Below are positions 35,959 to 48,880 of a DNA stretch of 64,000 nt, in pieces. The stretch is taken from NCBI GenBank assembly GCA_951230915.1, contig OX579635.1, positions 16,430,001 to 16,494,000 on the forward strand, given 5' to 3'. Numbering within the stretch: position 1 is the stretch's first letter; each line of letters starts with the position of its first letter. The DNA is from Antitrichia curtipendula. Lineage: Eukaryota > Streptophyta > Bryopsida > Hypnales > Leucodontaceae. The notes under the pieces are model-generated. The model made no database searches, was not told the origin of the DNA, and worked only from the letters and a program-made list of their open reading frames with translations. Position numbers and translations under genes: made by a program.

Positions 35959-36383
35959 ACTAGCAAGGTTTGAGTTTATCACATTCTTTTCTCCTAAAAA
36001 TATGAACACCATTTACAATATCTCTCCAATATCTAATATCTGCAGTGAGGGGGTCTTTTTCCTCGTTTGTCCAATACCAGTATTTCACTGGTTTGTCATT
36101 TAACAGAAAAATTGAATTCCTATGTTTACCAAATATGAAGAAATCCGATACCTGCACACCACACTGATTCTCTCCTTGATACTAGCCAGGACCGTACACT
36201 TCCATAATTTGGTGTGGTGTTACTGGATCTTTAATTTGCAGTTTTTCCTAACTTCCCCAACCCCCGAGACTAGACTCCCATGTAGTGATGGGTGAAGAAT
36301 TTTTTTTTTTGTTTATCACACTACAATCATAACTGACCAGCTGCAAATTTCATGAATAATTAATAGTTATGAATCGTTCCCAG

Positions 36384-36632
36384 CCACAGGAGGAGAATTT
36401 TCCACCTGAAAGTTATGCTTCGAGCTCCTGTTCAAGTGAGCCTCACATTCATGCCCCGCAGTGGGCGGCGGGAGGTGCCAAGCTTGGATCCAGAGGGAAT
36501 CAAACGGCCACGCCGTCGTGGGGGGGCAGTAGCACGCAAAGCGTAAACCATGAGCCTGGTTGTCCCATGCGACAACGGAAGCCTGCTGCTGGCGCCTGCC
36601 ATGATCCTCATTGCCCCATCCAACGCCATTGA
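36384..36632 (+). CDS. Candidate alternative terminal exon of the PFK gene
   Basis: The frame at 34778 can be left at a good donor (GAGAAG|GTAAGG, 35081) in phase 0. A CCCAG acceptor at 36379-36383 opens an 82-codon phase-0 frame ending with TGA at 36630-36632. The segment is GC-rich like the last PFK exon and unlike its surroundings. Joined to the PFK exons it would give a protein of about 608 residues with a Ser/Pro/Gly-rich tail. It may equally be an unrelated exon or chance; no transcript evidence is available. Confidence 0.35.
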   Translation, partial: PQEENFPPESYASSSCSSEPHIHAPQWAAGGAKLGSRGNQTATPSWGGSSTQSVNHEPGCPMRQRKPAAGACHDPHCPIQRH

Positions 36633-38088
36633 TGCTATCAAATACAAATCTGATGATTCTATCTCATGGCTTTTTTTTTTTATTAAATCGACAAAAACAC
36701 AAAATTGGGGATCTGGGTAGCAGTGGAAAGAGGGTTTGTATAAAATTTCACCATTTCTTCCTCCACTATTGAGTGAATGATATGTTACTCATGAATTTTC
36801 AAACTGTACAACACTAGGGGTTCATGTTCAAAGGGTGTGATTTTGTCCTTCCTGTCAATAAGTGATTTGGGGATCATGATTCTTAGAGTGGTTGATTCTT
36901 ATTGTACTTTATTAGCACTGATGAGAGGATTTCAGTATTATATCGTCCATTTTATGTCTTATTTGGACACTTTATGAATTAGTTATGAATTTTAATGTGT
37001 TGCCCAATGGGGTACTCTAAAATGGACCACCCTTGAGTCATGTTCTAAATGTATATCTTAAGCAAAGTTGGCTTGAGTGAGTGCACCTAAATGTAGGTGA
37101 ATAGGGGATTTATTATGGTTTCCAATAATAATGGTGCTATAATTTTTATTTGAAAGAAGGCTTCAATACATGTTTCACCATTCATCTCTTGTTTGGTAAC
37201 TCCAATGCTTGTTTTGATTGAAGATTAGAGTTTGTTAGGGCATTTGTAATCCATAAGGACAGGAATTAGTTTGTTGAATTATCAATGGTATTCATTCTTA
37301 GGGGTGAATGATTCAACACAAGATGTAACAAAGCGTCAAACAATTGGTTTTCATGTATTAATTAAACTCTACACCTTGTGCTATCTCTTGTTGTGCATCT
37401 CCAATGCTTGATTTGATTGAAGATTTGAATTTGGAGGGGTACAATTACATTCCTACTGAAGGATTCATATTCTTATTTCCTAAATTTTCACATACAAAAG
37501 TTTTTAGGACGTGAAGGTAAAAACATAATGTGGAAAAACAGAGGATGACTTCAAGGATACTTCTATTGTCCAAAAGTTCTTAAAACAATAAAATAACTTA
37601 TTGAAGACATTCTTGTTGAAAGACAATCTGGAGACTTGTGAAGTTGTGAGCTAAGAAATGGAGAAGAAAGTTGCAAACCATACCTTAGTTCATTGAGAAT
37701 GAAAACCAGAGTCGTCATGCATTCCACCAATTGAAGATCACAGGTTCAAAAAGAGTTTGTACTGATCAATTCGATTCCAAAGCACTTCAGTGGGTGATCA
37801 CCTTGCGCATATAAAGTTCGAAAATAGGAGACATTTAAATGGTAAGGCAATGCTACAGCTATTCTGACGGATATAATAGAGAGTTCTATGTACTGTACAT
37901 TCAACTCTGTTACGTCATGCCCAATCGTCCTTCAGTCAACTTTTGATCATCGAGTACGAGTAGGGGTTGTTGACAACCTCACACCTGTGAATCAATGTAT
38001 CAAAGAGGATTCATCATGGCCATAACCAGATGTGCAACTTGTCGTTGTTTCAAGGGTTCTCCGCTACAGGCAGACATAAGCATTACAT
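36633..38088. other. Intergenic, no recognisable feature
   Basis: AT-rich sequence with only short chance frames. It ends at the 3' side of the minus-strand gene at 38089. Confidence 0.5.
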
Positions 38089-39209
38089 TTATGGCTTTTT
38101 GTCTAGAGCAGCAAGACCAGTATGGATGGTGTGAATCTCGTCCTTGATTGCTTTCTTCTTCATATCAACGAGTTTGTCGCGTTTTTGCTTCCGCAGATCT
38201 TCCAGCTCCGATTTCAGACTCTCTACCCTCTGAAGTAATTCATCACGAGCAGAAATGGCTGGAGGAGCAAATGGGGTTGGAACGGGAGGAGCGGGAGCAG
38301 CTGAAGGCAAGCTCTGCACAGTTACAGGGGGAAGAACTCTTGGTTTAGGTTCCCTTGTCATAGCGTAGTAAGATCCTCCTACTATTGAAGCTCCAGCCAA
38401 AACAGCAGTGGCGCCAATCAACCCTCCCCGACCTTTCTTTTGAACACCGGCATCCTGGGCATCCTGGGCCTGCGACAGTAATATTGTTAAAAAAAGGCTC
38501 TGCTAGATGATACATTGACTTTCTTTTAGGCTGAAAATAAGTCAAGCATATGGCTCAACATCTGAAAACCAATCGCAAGTCTCAAGAAAATGGTTGCAGA
38601 CTTGCAGTAATTCAACCACTAGACCTTCACAGGAGTCAAAATGTGTTCTTGAGCAGTACTAGCCTTAAGGTAGCCGCAAGGTAGACGATACTATTTGCTT
38701 CACATTAAGCATTCTAACATATTTACGACTATGATGTTTGAGAGATCAGAATAAAGCCGTGGAGAGATCCCTGAGTGCAAGAGCCGAAAAATATTCGAAT
38801 TATTATCACAAAGTATGAATTTCTCATACAGTGTCAACTGAAAGTGGCAGGCTGTAAATCACTATAAGAGGCAGTAGGCAACCCCGTTTTCATTCAATGA
38901 ACACTTGCTGTAGACGCTAAGCCGAGTCATGCTTACACTCAATTTGCTAATTGAAGGCCAGTCAAGTGCAAGACTAGATGAGTTGCTGGGTTAGTATAAT
39001 AGACGGGATTAGGTCCATGATGGTCTTAGCATCCTCTACCTTACATTACATGGTGTCTCAGACCAACACCTAATATCAAAACCAGTAATGACTATAGCAG
39101 TACATGCAGTTAAGATGCTTACCACTGTAGTAAGAGAACGAGAGAAGGCAAAGAGGCGAGGTTGGAGACAACTGTGGCCTCCAAGCTCACGAATAAGAAC
39201 TCTCGACAT
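38089..39209 (-). CDS. Small probable mitochondrial membrane protein
   Basis: Exons 39123-39209 and 38089-38469 (phase 0, GT-AG) give 155 residues. Residues 1-29 are rich in Arg, Ser and Leu with no acidic residue except one Glu, typical of a mitochondrial presequence. Residues 46-66 (LIGATAVLAGASIVGGSYYA region) form one membrane segment with Gly/Ala small-residue spacing. Next comes a Pro-rich linker (about 70-97), then a charged, probably coiled-coil helix (about 100-140). I do not recognise the family. The layout suggests an inner-membrane protein with a helical domain in one compartment, by inference only. An extra upstream non-coding exon is possible near 39840-40030. Confidence 0.72.
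38905..39058. repeat. Dispersed repeat copy 2 (partner 28600-28755)
   Basis: Same order of blocks as in PFK intron 1, ending in CCTCTACCTTA. It lies inside the intron of the small mitochondrial-protein gene. A matching left terminus (AGGTAGACGATACTA) may lie near 38682, which would make it a TIR element of about 365 bp. Confidence 0.6.
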
Positions 39210-40195
39210 GACTCCCAAAGGTAATACACAGCTCTTTCACAGCTGCACATTACCACAAACCGTTAGGAGCTTCTTATACAATTGAAGTAGCAGAAAAAAA
39301 TTGCATAAAAAAGTTCAGGGATGACTCTTTAATACAATTGAGACCTTCCTTCTACACATTGAATGCTAATAAAAAAGACTACGCCTAAAGGCCGGAATCG
39401 GATCCAGTAAATGCTTCCGTCAGAAAAAGAACCCAGCAGTTCTCAGTAAGCCATACGGGGACAAAGTTTTTCATTTCCAATTATATTTTCACCGACAAAT
39501 AAAACGTTAGCCACTGATTCTGGTGATATCAAAATTTGATCTTATTTGAATTTATTGCTCAATAAATTCGTCATTTTCAAATAAAGTCCGCAGAAGACAG
39601 GGCACACAAATCCACAAGAAAATAGCAGAAGACAGTCATGAACTAATTAGAATTGAAAATACGAGTCACCACCACACATCTAACTCCAGTACCAACAAAT
39701 TCAACGAATGTATTCAAATCCCCTAAGAAAATTCCTACAACCTCCAAGGATGCAATTCTCAATCAAAAGAAAATAATATCTGCAACAAATCACCTATAGA
39801 AATTGCATTTGGCAAAGGGTAACCCTACCGTACCGTAAACTATACGAGATCACAGAGACAGCAGCAATGCACGAATGCAGCAAAAGCTGGAGAGGTTGCA
39901 AGAGTACACCAAATCCGACACGGAAAGTCGCGATGAGACGAGAATTGAGAGGCGGAGCTGAAGGAAGTGTTGGCGAAGCGCAAATCCGTTGAGCGCAGGC
40001 GATGGAGGGTTCGCAATCTCATGCAAGCCAAGTCTAAGGAGGGAGGAACTTCAGTGGGCAGGAATGGGGTTTCTGAGAACTAGGGCTTTACAAGACCTTT
40101 GGAATAAATCCTTGTTCGCGGTCTCCAATGTGAACAGGGCTGCTTGCATTCTCAACATCATATCTATGCGCATGCAAACCAATATTTTTCAATAA
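39210..40195 (-). promoter_or_regulatory. Upstream region of the 38089-39209 gene
   Basis: 39840-40130 is distinctly less AT-rich and open on the minus strand. It may be the 5' UTR exon and promoter of the downstream minus-strand gene, with a donor possible near 39840. No motif proves this. Confidence 0.3.
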
Positions 40196-42076
40196 AATTT
40201 GAAGTGTCAAAAATTGAAAATTACTTTTGTAGATTGAATATTCTAATTTTCACAAGAATTTTTTAGTTCAAAATTCAAAATCCTAATCATAGTGATTTTT
40301 TAAGATTTTTATTTTATTTTTTTATTCAAGTTGTTTTTTGAAGGATCATTTTTTGAACTAAAAGGTTACTTTTTGAGGCCACAGCTTCTAATACCCTTTG
40401 AATTGGAGAATGTTAAAAGCAAAATCTTCATAATTTTTACTATAAAAATATTAAAGAACTAATACAAGAATCTTCAAAAATATTGATGGATGAAAAAATG
40501 CAATTTTGTGTATTGGGTATATGTATGTTCATCCATCGTTTGAGATTTGAACATCTAGTCTTTAAGGGGGTTAAGTCTTTATTTTTCAAGTTTTGTTTTC
40601 TCTCTATTTCCACATGAATTGATTAATTTAGAACTTTGTTGACAAAAATTGTGAAAAATCAAGTGACAAACTGACAACATTAGTCAAATTACTCAAGTAA
40701 AGGACAATATTTATTATGGAAACATAATTAGATGTACTTCATCCGTTTCATATAGTCCTTAAAGGAAGCTCTTGAAGTCATTTGTAATTCATCCGTGGAC
40801 ACCAAGAATCTTAGGGGCTACAGTTGCTATTACTTGAGTTTAAAATCACACGAGCATAAGAATCTATATACCTATGTTATAAGTGTCTATATTATAAAAA
40901 CCTTCTATAATTATAGTTTACCTATATTATAGGTGCTTATATTATAAGCACCTTCAATGGTTGTAGGATATCTACATATGCTCACATTTCTATGATCATA
41001 AGCTAATATCATCGTTTTAGGAGATAACCCCTATATATTCTAAAGTCCAAATTTTGAGTGATGAATAGAGTGCTTTTAAGCAATGTTATGTTCAAAGAAC
41101 TTCAAATTCATCCAAAACAATATTTTAATCTTTAAATATATCTTTCCTTGAAGATCAATTTGATGAAAAAAGTAAATTATATTTTTGTATAAAAATACAA
41201 TAAAAAATGTGAAGAAGTTCACAAAAGGATTTAGGCATTATCTAATTAAATGGGGGAAAATTTACAAATGAGAATCTTTCATCAATTTTACAATAATTAC
41301 AAAATCCATTTTTTGAACTTGCCAAAAATTAGTAAATTGAAGAAAATGCATCTAAATTATTTTATTGAGAGAGAATTATATTATGAATTTGTAACAAAAT
41401 ATGCATAAAAATAATCACCATGTGTGGAGTGAAAAGTCAAACCCCATTAATTGATTAGAGCATCAATAAAACACAATTTGATTTCAAGTACTTTTAGGTG
41501 ATAACTCAATTGAATGGTGTCCAAGACCTACTTCCTAGTATATATTGGAATTTTCTTTCAAATGCCAAGAAGATTCAATAAAAAAATATGATATTTTAAC
41601 ATTAGAAACAATGCTTATATGTTTATTTGCATGCATTGGAAATAAGGTCATTGTACATATCACATGCATTCTCCTTTCCTTTTTTAGTAAATCAAATGTA
41701 TAATATTCTAAAATGGTTTGTACATAAACCATCTTCACATAGGTTGCATGAACCATCTCCACACAAAATGGCAATGGTATAGTTCACCTTCTATAGATAA
41801 TGTTTTTTAGTCACATAATGATTTTTTCTAAAAGCTATTCTTTGTACCAAGGATTATTAAATTTTACTTATATGCAACTTCAGTTGGCATCAAATTATCT
41901 AGGGTTGCATAATGAAACCTTCAACTACTTAACATTATAGTTTTTATTGTACTCAAAGATTATTACATTAACTAAAATCATTAATTTCAAGTGATTGGTA
42001 CTACTTTGATAATTATTTAGAGTCTTCTACATGTATAAGTTTTAATTTTGAGAAATCATGAATATTAGATATTTTG
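40196..42076. other. AT-rich intergenic sequence
   Basis: Short palindromic TATATTATAAG repeats occur around 40870-40970. An isolated TTTAAGGGGGTTAAG at about 40562-40576 looks like one terminus of the TTAA-flanked family without a partner. No gene recognised. Confidence 0.45.
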
Positions 42077-43798
42077 CACTATAAGAAAAATCAATTAATT
42101 GATATCTATTATTCAAACAATGACTTTTATTGTTTCTTATAAAATTCTCCTTTCTTTTCTCCTAGCCATTCAATTGTAAATTAACTTTTTAGACTTGGTT
42201 CAAGCTAGAAAACTAAACTTTTTCCTATTAGAAAAATACTTCCTCCAAATTGATTTGAATACCAAACTATAATTTAAAAATCTTATAAAATCATCAAAGT
42301 GAAACAATTATTTTTAAGTTTTAAAAAATATGTATAAATTAATATATTCCTTTTGCTCTCAATTCTAGAAAGAATTTTAAATTCTTGGTTCTAAAGTTTG
42401 TCATCCTATAAATACTAGTTAGATAGTACAATGGCAAATCCAACCATATGGATATGTTCTATATATGAATCAACATTTGTTTGACAATCATCACTACAAT
42501 GAACTATTGATCCACTATCGTCAATTTGTAAGTGAAGCATTTATTTGAGGATTTACATCAGAGTCCTTCGATGGATGTAGTTTTTAGGCCCCCACTCCCC
42601 CTTTATTTGCAAGCTTCTTTTTAAACTTTACCAAGGCACATACATACTAACTCCTTGTTGTCTACATCTAACAAATACAACAATTTCACTCTGTTTTACT
42701 AAAAAAAAAAACTTGTTTTTTTAAATGTTGGCAACAAATACACATGTTTTTTTATAACAAGAGCACGAAGATAAGATTGCAGCCATAAGAGGCAGAATTG
42801 AGTTGGATGTTCAAGAAAAAGTTCAGATATCACAAGCAAAAGGAGTTCATGCCATGTACAACGATGATGTTCAGGAAGACACTGAAAAAAATACAATTGC
42901 ATTTTGTACAATGTCTAAGAAAACATAGAACTGCCATGTTGGCAAGAGGGTTTGTTTTTACTTTGGATAAGTTACTGAAAGTTATTATAGGTTGAGGTAT
43001 GACCTTGACCAAATGTAAAAAAATAAAAAAGGCAATCAGGTGGCATGTTAAAAAAAATTATTATTATTATTATTATTGTTTTTTAATTAAAAAAAAGGCA
43101 CTTGATGTGACATTTGAGTGACATGACATGATGGCATTCAACAAGGATGAAGTGGCATGCCACATCAGCACAATTTAATGCCATCTAAAAATTTGAATTG
43201 TATTATTTTAGACATCTATTAAGATGTCAATGAAAACATCAACTAAGACGTCTAAATATTTTCTACAATATCAATTGGGACATCAACTGAGACGTCTAGA
43301 TCTTTTTTGTGATGTCTACTTTGACAACTTCGTAAAATTCAAAAAATTCACTTCTCCCATACTGTTTGTCGTCCCTCCTACCATCCCATTTGTATAAATA
43401 GTTTGTTTTTTCATATCAATATACACACAATAAGTGGCTTTTCAAGCCATGGAACATAAATATCAAAGTAACAATATCATAATTCTTCTTGACGTCACCT
43501 GTAACATCATCTCTGGGTTGGATGAAAAAAAATCCCAAGTGGCACTGTCCGCCCACATGGCACTGTTCGCCCACATGGCACGTACGTGGAGGTGACATGG
43601 TTGCCATATGGCGCACTTTTGGTTCCTTCTTTGACCATGTATGTATAGGCATCATACTATAAATGTGGCAAGTTTTTTCTAGATTTTACCCTATTTTTCT
43701 TGACAAATTTGTTGGGACATAAAGGGGGCATGCCTGACGTTAGAAAAAACAAATTTGCATGTTTTTAGCTTGTCCAAAAACGTGGGTTTCTTATAGTG
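42077..43798. mobile_element. CACTA-type element, 1.7 kb, next to the subtilase relic
   Basis: The left end is CACTATAAGAAAAATC. The right end in inverted form is CACTATAAGAAACCCACG, the same family as 35270-35489. The flanking triplets are TTG and TTT, so the target duplication is imperfect. Part of it (about 42220-42680) recurs inverted at 57485-57975, so the element was present before the locus was duplicated. No transposase seen. A short motif GACGTCTA with ACATCAACT repeats at 43230-43300. Confidence 0.6.
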
Positions 43799-44972
43799 TT
43801 TGGAATTACAAATGTTTGACAAAACAATGCCAAAACAATTGCTCATTTGTAACTAAAAAAAGGAATTAAGCATGACAATGATGGGGCTATGCACAACATG
43901 TACACCATCCGACCAAGAAAGTGCAACAATCTCATCAATGTAAGAATTCATGGCAAGACTTGTGAAGTCAACATCCGCACGTAGGGTCACAAATTTACAA
44001 TCACAGTGAATGATCGAATGTTTGTGTTGATGCTTTAGCAACAAATGTGAGAATCAAAGGTTCAACTATGATTTGGAAAAATTTCAACCTCCTCATGTCC
44101 ACCATAACTTTGTATGTTGATCCAACTTGTACCATGTTTGTCAAAGTTTGAGTGAATGTCTTGAGGGAGCTTGATAGTGATGCAGCGTTGGGGAAGAACG
44201 CAACAAAAGATAGAAGGTTGGTGGTCATAGCCCAATCCATACAAGACCATGAGGTAATCACATGGAACCAAGTCATACACAAGCCCCAGGTTCATGGCCA
44301 TCTCAAGTTGCATAAAGCCCGCACCAAAATCCCATGGGCCTCCGATTGCATCTGATTGTTGGGTCATAATGGGGTTTTTTTTTTTGTTGAGCATTGTGGC
44401 AGTTGTCATCATTGTGGATTTGATGGTGGCGGGGATCCATTTGGGATGTGCCAAGCGGATGAGTGCGGCAATGCCACTAATGTGAGGGCAAGCCATGGAT
44501 ATCCCTAACATGAAGTGATACTTCTTATTTTTTACGCTTGCGGCAAAGATGTCCACACCGGGTGCGGCAATGTCAGACTTCAACCATTGCATCTCACAAC
44601 GTAAGGGCATATTGATGGACATCTTGTGTGGAGAATCCCGCAACTATGAGTGCCGCAACATCATAGAGACTTGTGGCACCGGTGATGGTGGCCATAGGTG
44701 GTGCGCTTGATTGCGTGATATATGCCATCATTTCTTCTTGTGCTTGGTTGCCCATGACTATCAAAGGAAAAGGCATGTACCATTCTGTATTGTGAGTTTT
44801 CTCCCAAAATTTCCGTGTTGGCAAGTATAAGAACTACAATACCAACATGGATGATCTCCTTCTAACCAATCAAGTGGATAGTCTTATCAAAATTGTACAT
44901 TAAGATCTTATCTCTAACAAGGAATGCGCTGAAGGTTTCTTCCTCATAAAAGTTAATATCTTCTATGCTATT

Positions 44973-47031
44973 CACTAGAAGAAATTGAGGGGTTTTGTGA
45001 CCAGAAAGAGCAACTGGGTCAAACTACACTCAAAGGTACCATTGGAATTACTTTGCTAGGACAAGGCTTGAGTCCTTTTTTGAACTTTTAAAGCTATAAA
45101 TTAGTTTGATGTTGTCATTTTTAAGAAAAAACTATAGATGAACAATATTGCAATGTGTCCCTTAAATATTTTAGAGACAAAATTTTGTGGAAAAATCCTT
45201 AAAAAGACGTAAATCACTCATTTAAAGGCTAAATTTAGCATCTTTATAACAATATAACACTTTAAAAGGATATTTTCATCCAAATTTTTTATACTTCTCA
45301 AATATACAATTATTTCAAAGAATTTTTACTAATTAAATCATGAACTCAAAATAGTATAATTTTTCAATTAATTAATTGACTATTAACAAATTATTGATTT
45401 CATCTAATACAAAATTTAGACATTCAATTCCAAATGTAGCTTATATAAGGACCTTGAAGTCAATAATATGTACATTTTTTGCTCTAAAAATATCATCATT
45501 TGGATTATTTTTTATATTGAAAAAGATGTTCCTAGGTTTTTACTTTTGAATATTATAAAAAATGAAAAAGTATTCAAATTGAAGCAAAATATTCCTTCTT
45601 TATTCTATCATATGATTATATATATACATGTTTTTTTTTGGATTCAATCACATTATTATTGATAAAAAAATTAGAAACTTTTCTACCATTGAAAAAACTG
45701 ACATGTTGACATTTGAACTTCAATTGGAACTATAATAAAGAATTTTTTAATTTTTGATGAATAAAACGGTATTAGGCTTAATATGACTTAAAATACTAGT
45801 CAAAAGGACTAAAATACCTAAAATTAATGGATTAGCATTAAAAAATGATAGCTAAAAAGAAGTTACATTGAAAATTTTAGTGGGTCTAACTCCTCTTGTG
45901 GTACATTTGAGTGTGATTTGACACAATTGGTTTTTGGGTTGCATTGGACATTTGCGACTGGTGAAAATTTAGAGGCCCCTAGTCACTGTGGACAAGTGTT
46001 CTAGTTGTATTGTAGTTGCAAGGCAAAACAATGTTTTTTTTTGAAGGCAACTTACTTAGAACTTCATCCATGCGCTTTATGACGTGGTTGCTTATGTGGT
46101 ATTTGCTACCACATATGATCAATCACTCACTCGGTAAGTTGTACTACTTACTGGCAACTCATTTGCGATTTGTCTATGACTCGTTTGCGACTCATTTGTA
46201 ATTTCATTGCGGCTTGTTTGTGACTCATTTGCAACTCATTGCGATTTGTCTATGACTCGTTTGCGACTCATTTGTAATTTCATTGCGGCTTGTTTGTGAC
46301 TCATTTGCAACTCATCTGTGACTTGTTTGCGACTTGTCAATGACTTCATTACAACTTGTATGTGACTCATTTAGGACTTATTTGTGGCACATCTGCAACT
46401 TGTAGAATTTGTAGATTTTAAAATCTATAAAATGTAGAAATCTTAGAATTCTATTAACAGAATTCATTACATAAAGATACAATTACTCACAAGTCTTATA
46501 TGTCCAATTTAATCGTACTCTTGACAATTGATATGGGACAATTGATATAAGACAATTGATATAAGACAATTGAAAAATGATTTGAAAACAACTAGAAAAT
46601 GGCTACTAAACAAGTGAACTACAAAACAACTAAGAAATGACTATTGTTATTTTATAGTTGTAGTTGTTTTCTAGTCATTTCCTAGTCTTTTTTTGCGACT
46701 GCAAATCAACATGGTGGATATCATATAATGTGGATTAGTTCACATCGACAACTGTGATGAATATTGGATGGAGAATAACTCACATTCATTCTAAATTTGA
46801 ACTCTATTATAACTTTCATAATCCTACACTTCAATCTATGACTCCTTTGCGACTGAAACAATGTATCCATTTCATTCTACAACTACTTTGCAACTAAAAT
46901 ATTATACTAATGATGTAAAGCAATGACGTAAGAATTTGGTGCAACTAGAAAGGGCTATAGTTGTAGGATAGTTGTATAGAACACTCAATCAAATTTCAAC
47001 TGTATGTGGAAGACAAATTTTTCTTCTAGTG
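44973..47031. mobile_element. CACTA-type element, 2059 bp, inserted in the subtilase relic
   Basis: Ends are CACTAGAAGAAATTGAGG and (inverted) CACTAGAAGAAAAATTTG. ATT is duplicated at 44970-44972 and 47032-47034. The right subtilase copy (near 56150) has the same sequence without the insert and a single AAT, which confirms the exact borders. The interior has AT-rich DNA and subterminal repeats at 46130-46400 but no recognisable transposase, so it is non-autonomous. Confidence 0.92.
46130..46400. repeat. Subterminal repeats of the CACTA element
   Basis: Short units of the kind GACTCATTTGCGACTTGT are repeated many times, including a 76-bp block present twice in tandem (about 46160-46310). Related units (GACTCCTTTGCGACT, AACTACTTTGCAACT) lie closer to the right end near 46845-46895. 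In CACTA elements such subterminal arrays are transposase-binding sites. Confidence 0.8.
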
Positions 47032-47249
47032 ATTGATTCCCACGGCGCCTACAAATATGACCAGAAATGGATCACCCTTGAAAGCCTTGCCATTATAGGA
47101 AGACCGACTAGGGAGAATGTTTCTATTGCCGAGCACAACATTGGATACAATTGCACAGTCCGTGGTGGTGGCTACCATAGTGGTCATCCAAGGTGCCACA
47201 TTGGTGATGGACATTATAGATGGAAACAATTTGAAATTTGTTAAAATTA

Positions 47250-48880
47250 GTATAAATGAAATATTGTACAAAGAATTATCTCAAATTTGAACATTCAAAA
47301 CACTTTCTAAAAGAATATTTTCATATAATGTAAATTTATTGGAATGAATTCACTCTATAGTTTTGTTGAGTGGACCAAATATTTATTTAATTTAAATTTT
47401 TTAGCTCAATCTGTTTACATATCAAATCATTACATTACTCAACTTTGGAATACCCTTTGTAAAAATTATAATGATGATGGAAACCTATGTAAATATGAAA
47501 AATTTATATATAAATATACATATAAATATAGCTCTATTTTGAAGTCCTAAATCTATGGCAATTGAAAGACAAATGTGCCAATGGCAATAAGCAAGGTTGT
47601 TGCACTTTAATTGCCTATATAGGAATCAATGTTGATTGAGTGTAATATACAAGCCTCAATTGCAAATTTGTTCCACATTTTTTTTGTTTAGTTGCCTCAG
47701 GCCTTATGGAATTATGTCAAAGACATTCATATCAACTATCAAGTCTTGGTAGTATTTGAATTGGGTTCAAATTGACCTTGGTGATTAATGAAAAGAAATT
47801 TCAATTGGATTAATTGGCAAGTTTTTAGTTGCCAAAAATTACATGTACAACTGTACAAGGGACAATTTTCCTTTTAAAAACTAAGACAAGGTTACATTTT
47901 AATTTAGCACACTCATGCAAAAAAATTCCATTTTAATGAAAACTAAAAATCTATTGGAACTTACCTTTCAAATAACATCAAGGTCCAAGTCTTAAATCTT
48001 GCAATTTTCAATCCTTGGTGGTACTTGTTGAGCATTGCAAGTTTGCCTCAATTGTGGAACTTTGGATCTACTATTTCTTTAACAAGTATGCACTTATTGA
48101 ATTTGCCATAAATCAAAAGTATAAATCATTTTCCAATTAGAAGGAGTTGTTAAATGGCAAGGTCATATTTGTTAAAATTAATAGCAAAATTTTAAACCAC
48201 AAAATCAAGCATTAAATTACACATAGTTCTACTATAGACAAGTTAAATTAGATTTGATGTTTTGTACATGCGTCTAAGAAAGCTTCAAACTCTTTATATA
48301 TTTCTAATTTAATTAACAAATAACTATCAATGGCAATATAATACATACACTAGTTCCAATTGAAAGTAGATAATTAAACTTTTGATTTTGTTCAAACACA
48401 TGTACATCCTAGTCCATTAAAAATTACTCAAGATCTAGAGTTGCCATGAATACTTGAGGCTATATATTTATCCTAGATATCAAGGTTCAAGAGTCTGAAC
48501 AACTCTTATTTAGTTATTAAATAAATGTACATCCTAACTTTCTACTGAGACATGAACAACAATGTGCAATTCAAATTACAAGAAATTTAGGTTTAGACTC
48601 AAAGTCATAAATTTTTTTCACACAATGAGACTTTGAATTTATTCAAGATGTCCAAGATTGACAACAAATATTATTGAACATAATCTTTCAACCGAGACAA
48701 TCAAGCCCAATATAAATATGAATATGACCACTATCCCAAAGACACAATTGATCAATTACTTCTACACTTGTAGTGTAATCCACATAGGCCCCTAGACTCT
48801 TGTGAGACCAATATCCAAATTGATAGGATTAAGACTCATTTGGTTTTAGCAATACAAATTTAGATGGTATTGTTGATATT
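47250..48880. other. AT-rich spacer between the two subtilase copies
   Basis: No gene or repeat with definable ends recognised. It separates the truncated left copy from the start of the right copy. Confidence 0.5.

Larger units (their letters stand above)
43853..47235 (-). pseudogene. Subtilase (S8) pseudogene, left copy, 5'-truncated
   Basis: Plant subtilases are secreted serine proteases with a catalytic Asp-His-Ser triad. Reading right to left, 47235-47032 encodes the TNVAPWMTT-type region and part of the protease-associated segment. A CACTA insertion follows, then 44969-44062 continues, including KSDIAAPG and the Ser motif GISMACPH (family form GTSMACPH). The propeptide, Asp and His regions are missing beyond 47235. 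A frameshift near 44640 is shared with the right copy. The protein cannot be functional. Confidence 0.85.

Noticed and set aside
43853..44044. Open frames opposite the subtilase relics (43853-44485 and 56770-57425)
   Set aside because: They are antisense or 3' shadows of the duplicated subtilase sequence. The same frames appear in both arms because the arms are near identical.
46130..46400. Repeated units that superficially look like a CRISPR array
   Set aside because: Units are contiguous and degenerate with no constant repeat plus unique spacer structure, and they lie inside a CACTA element of a plant genome.
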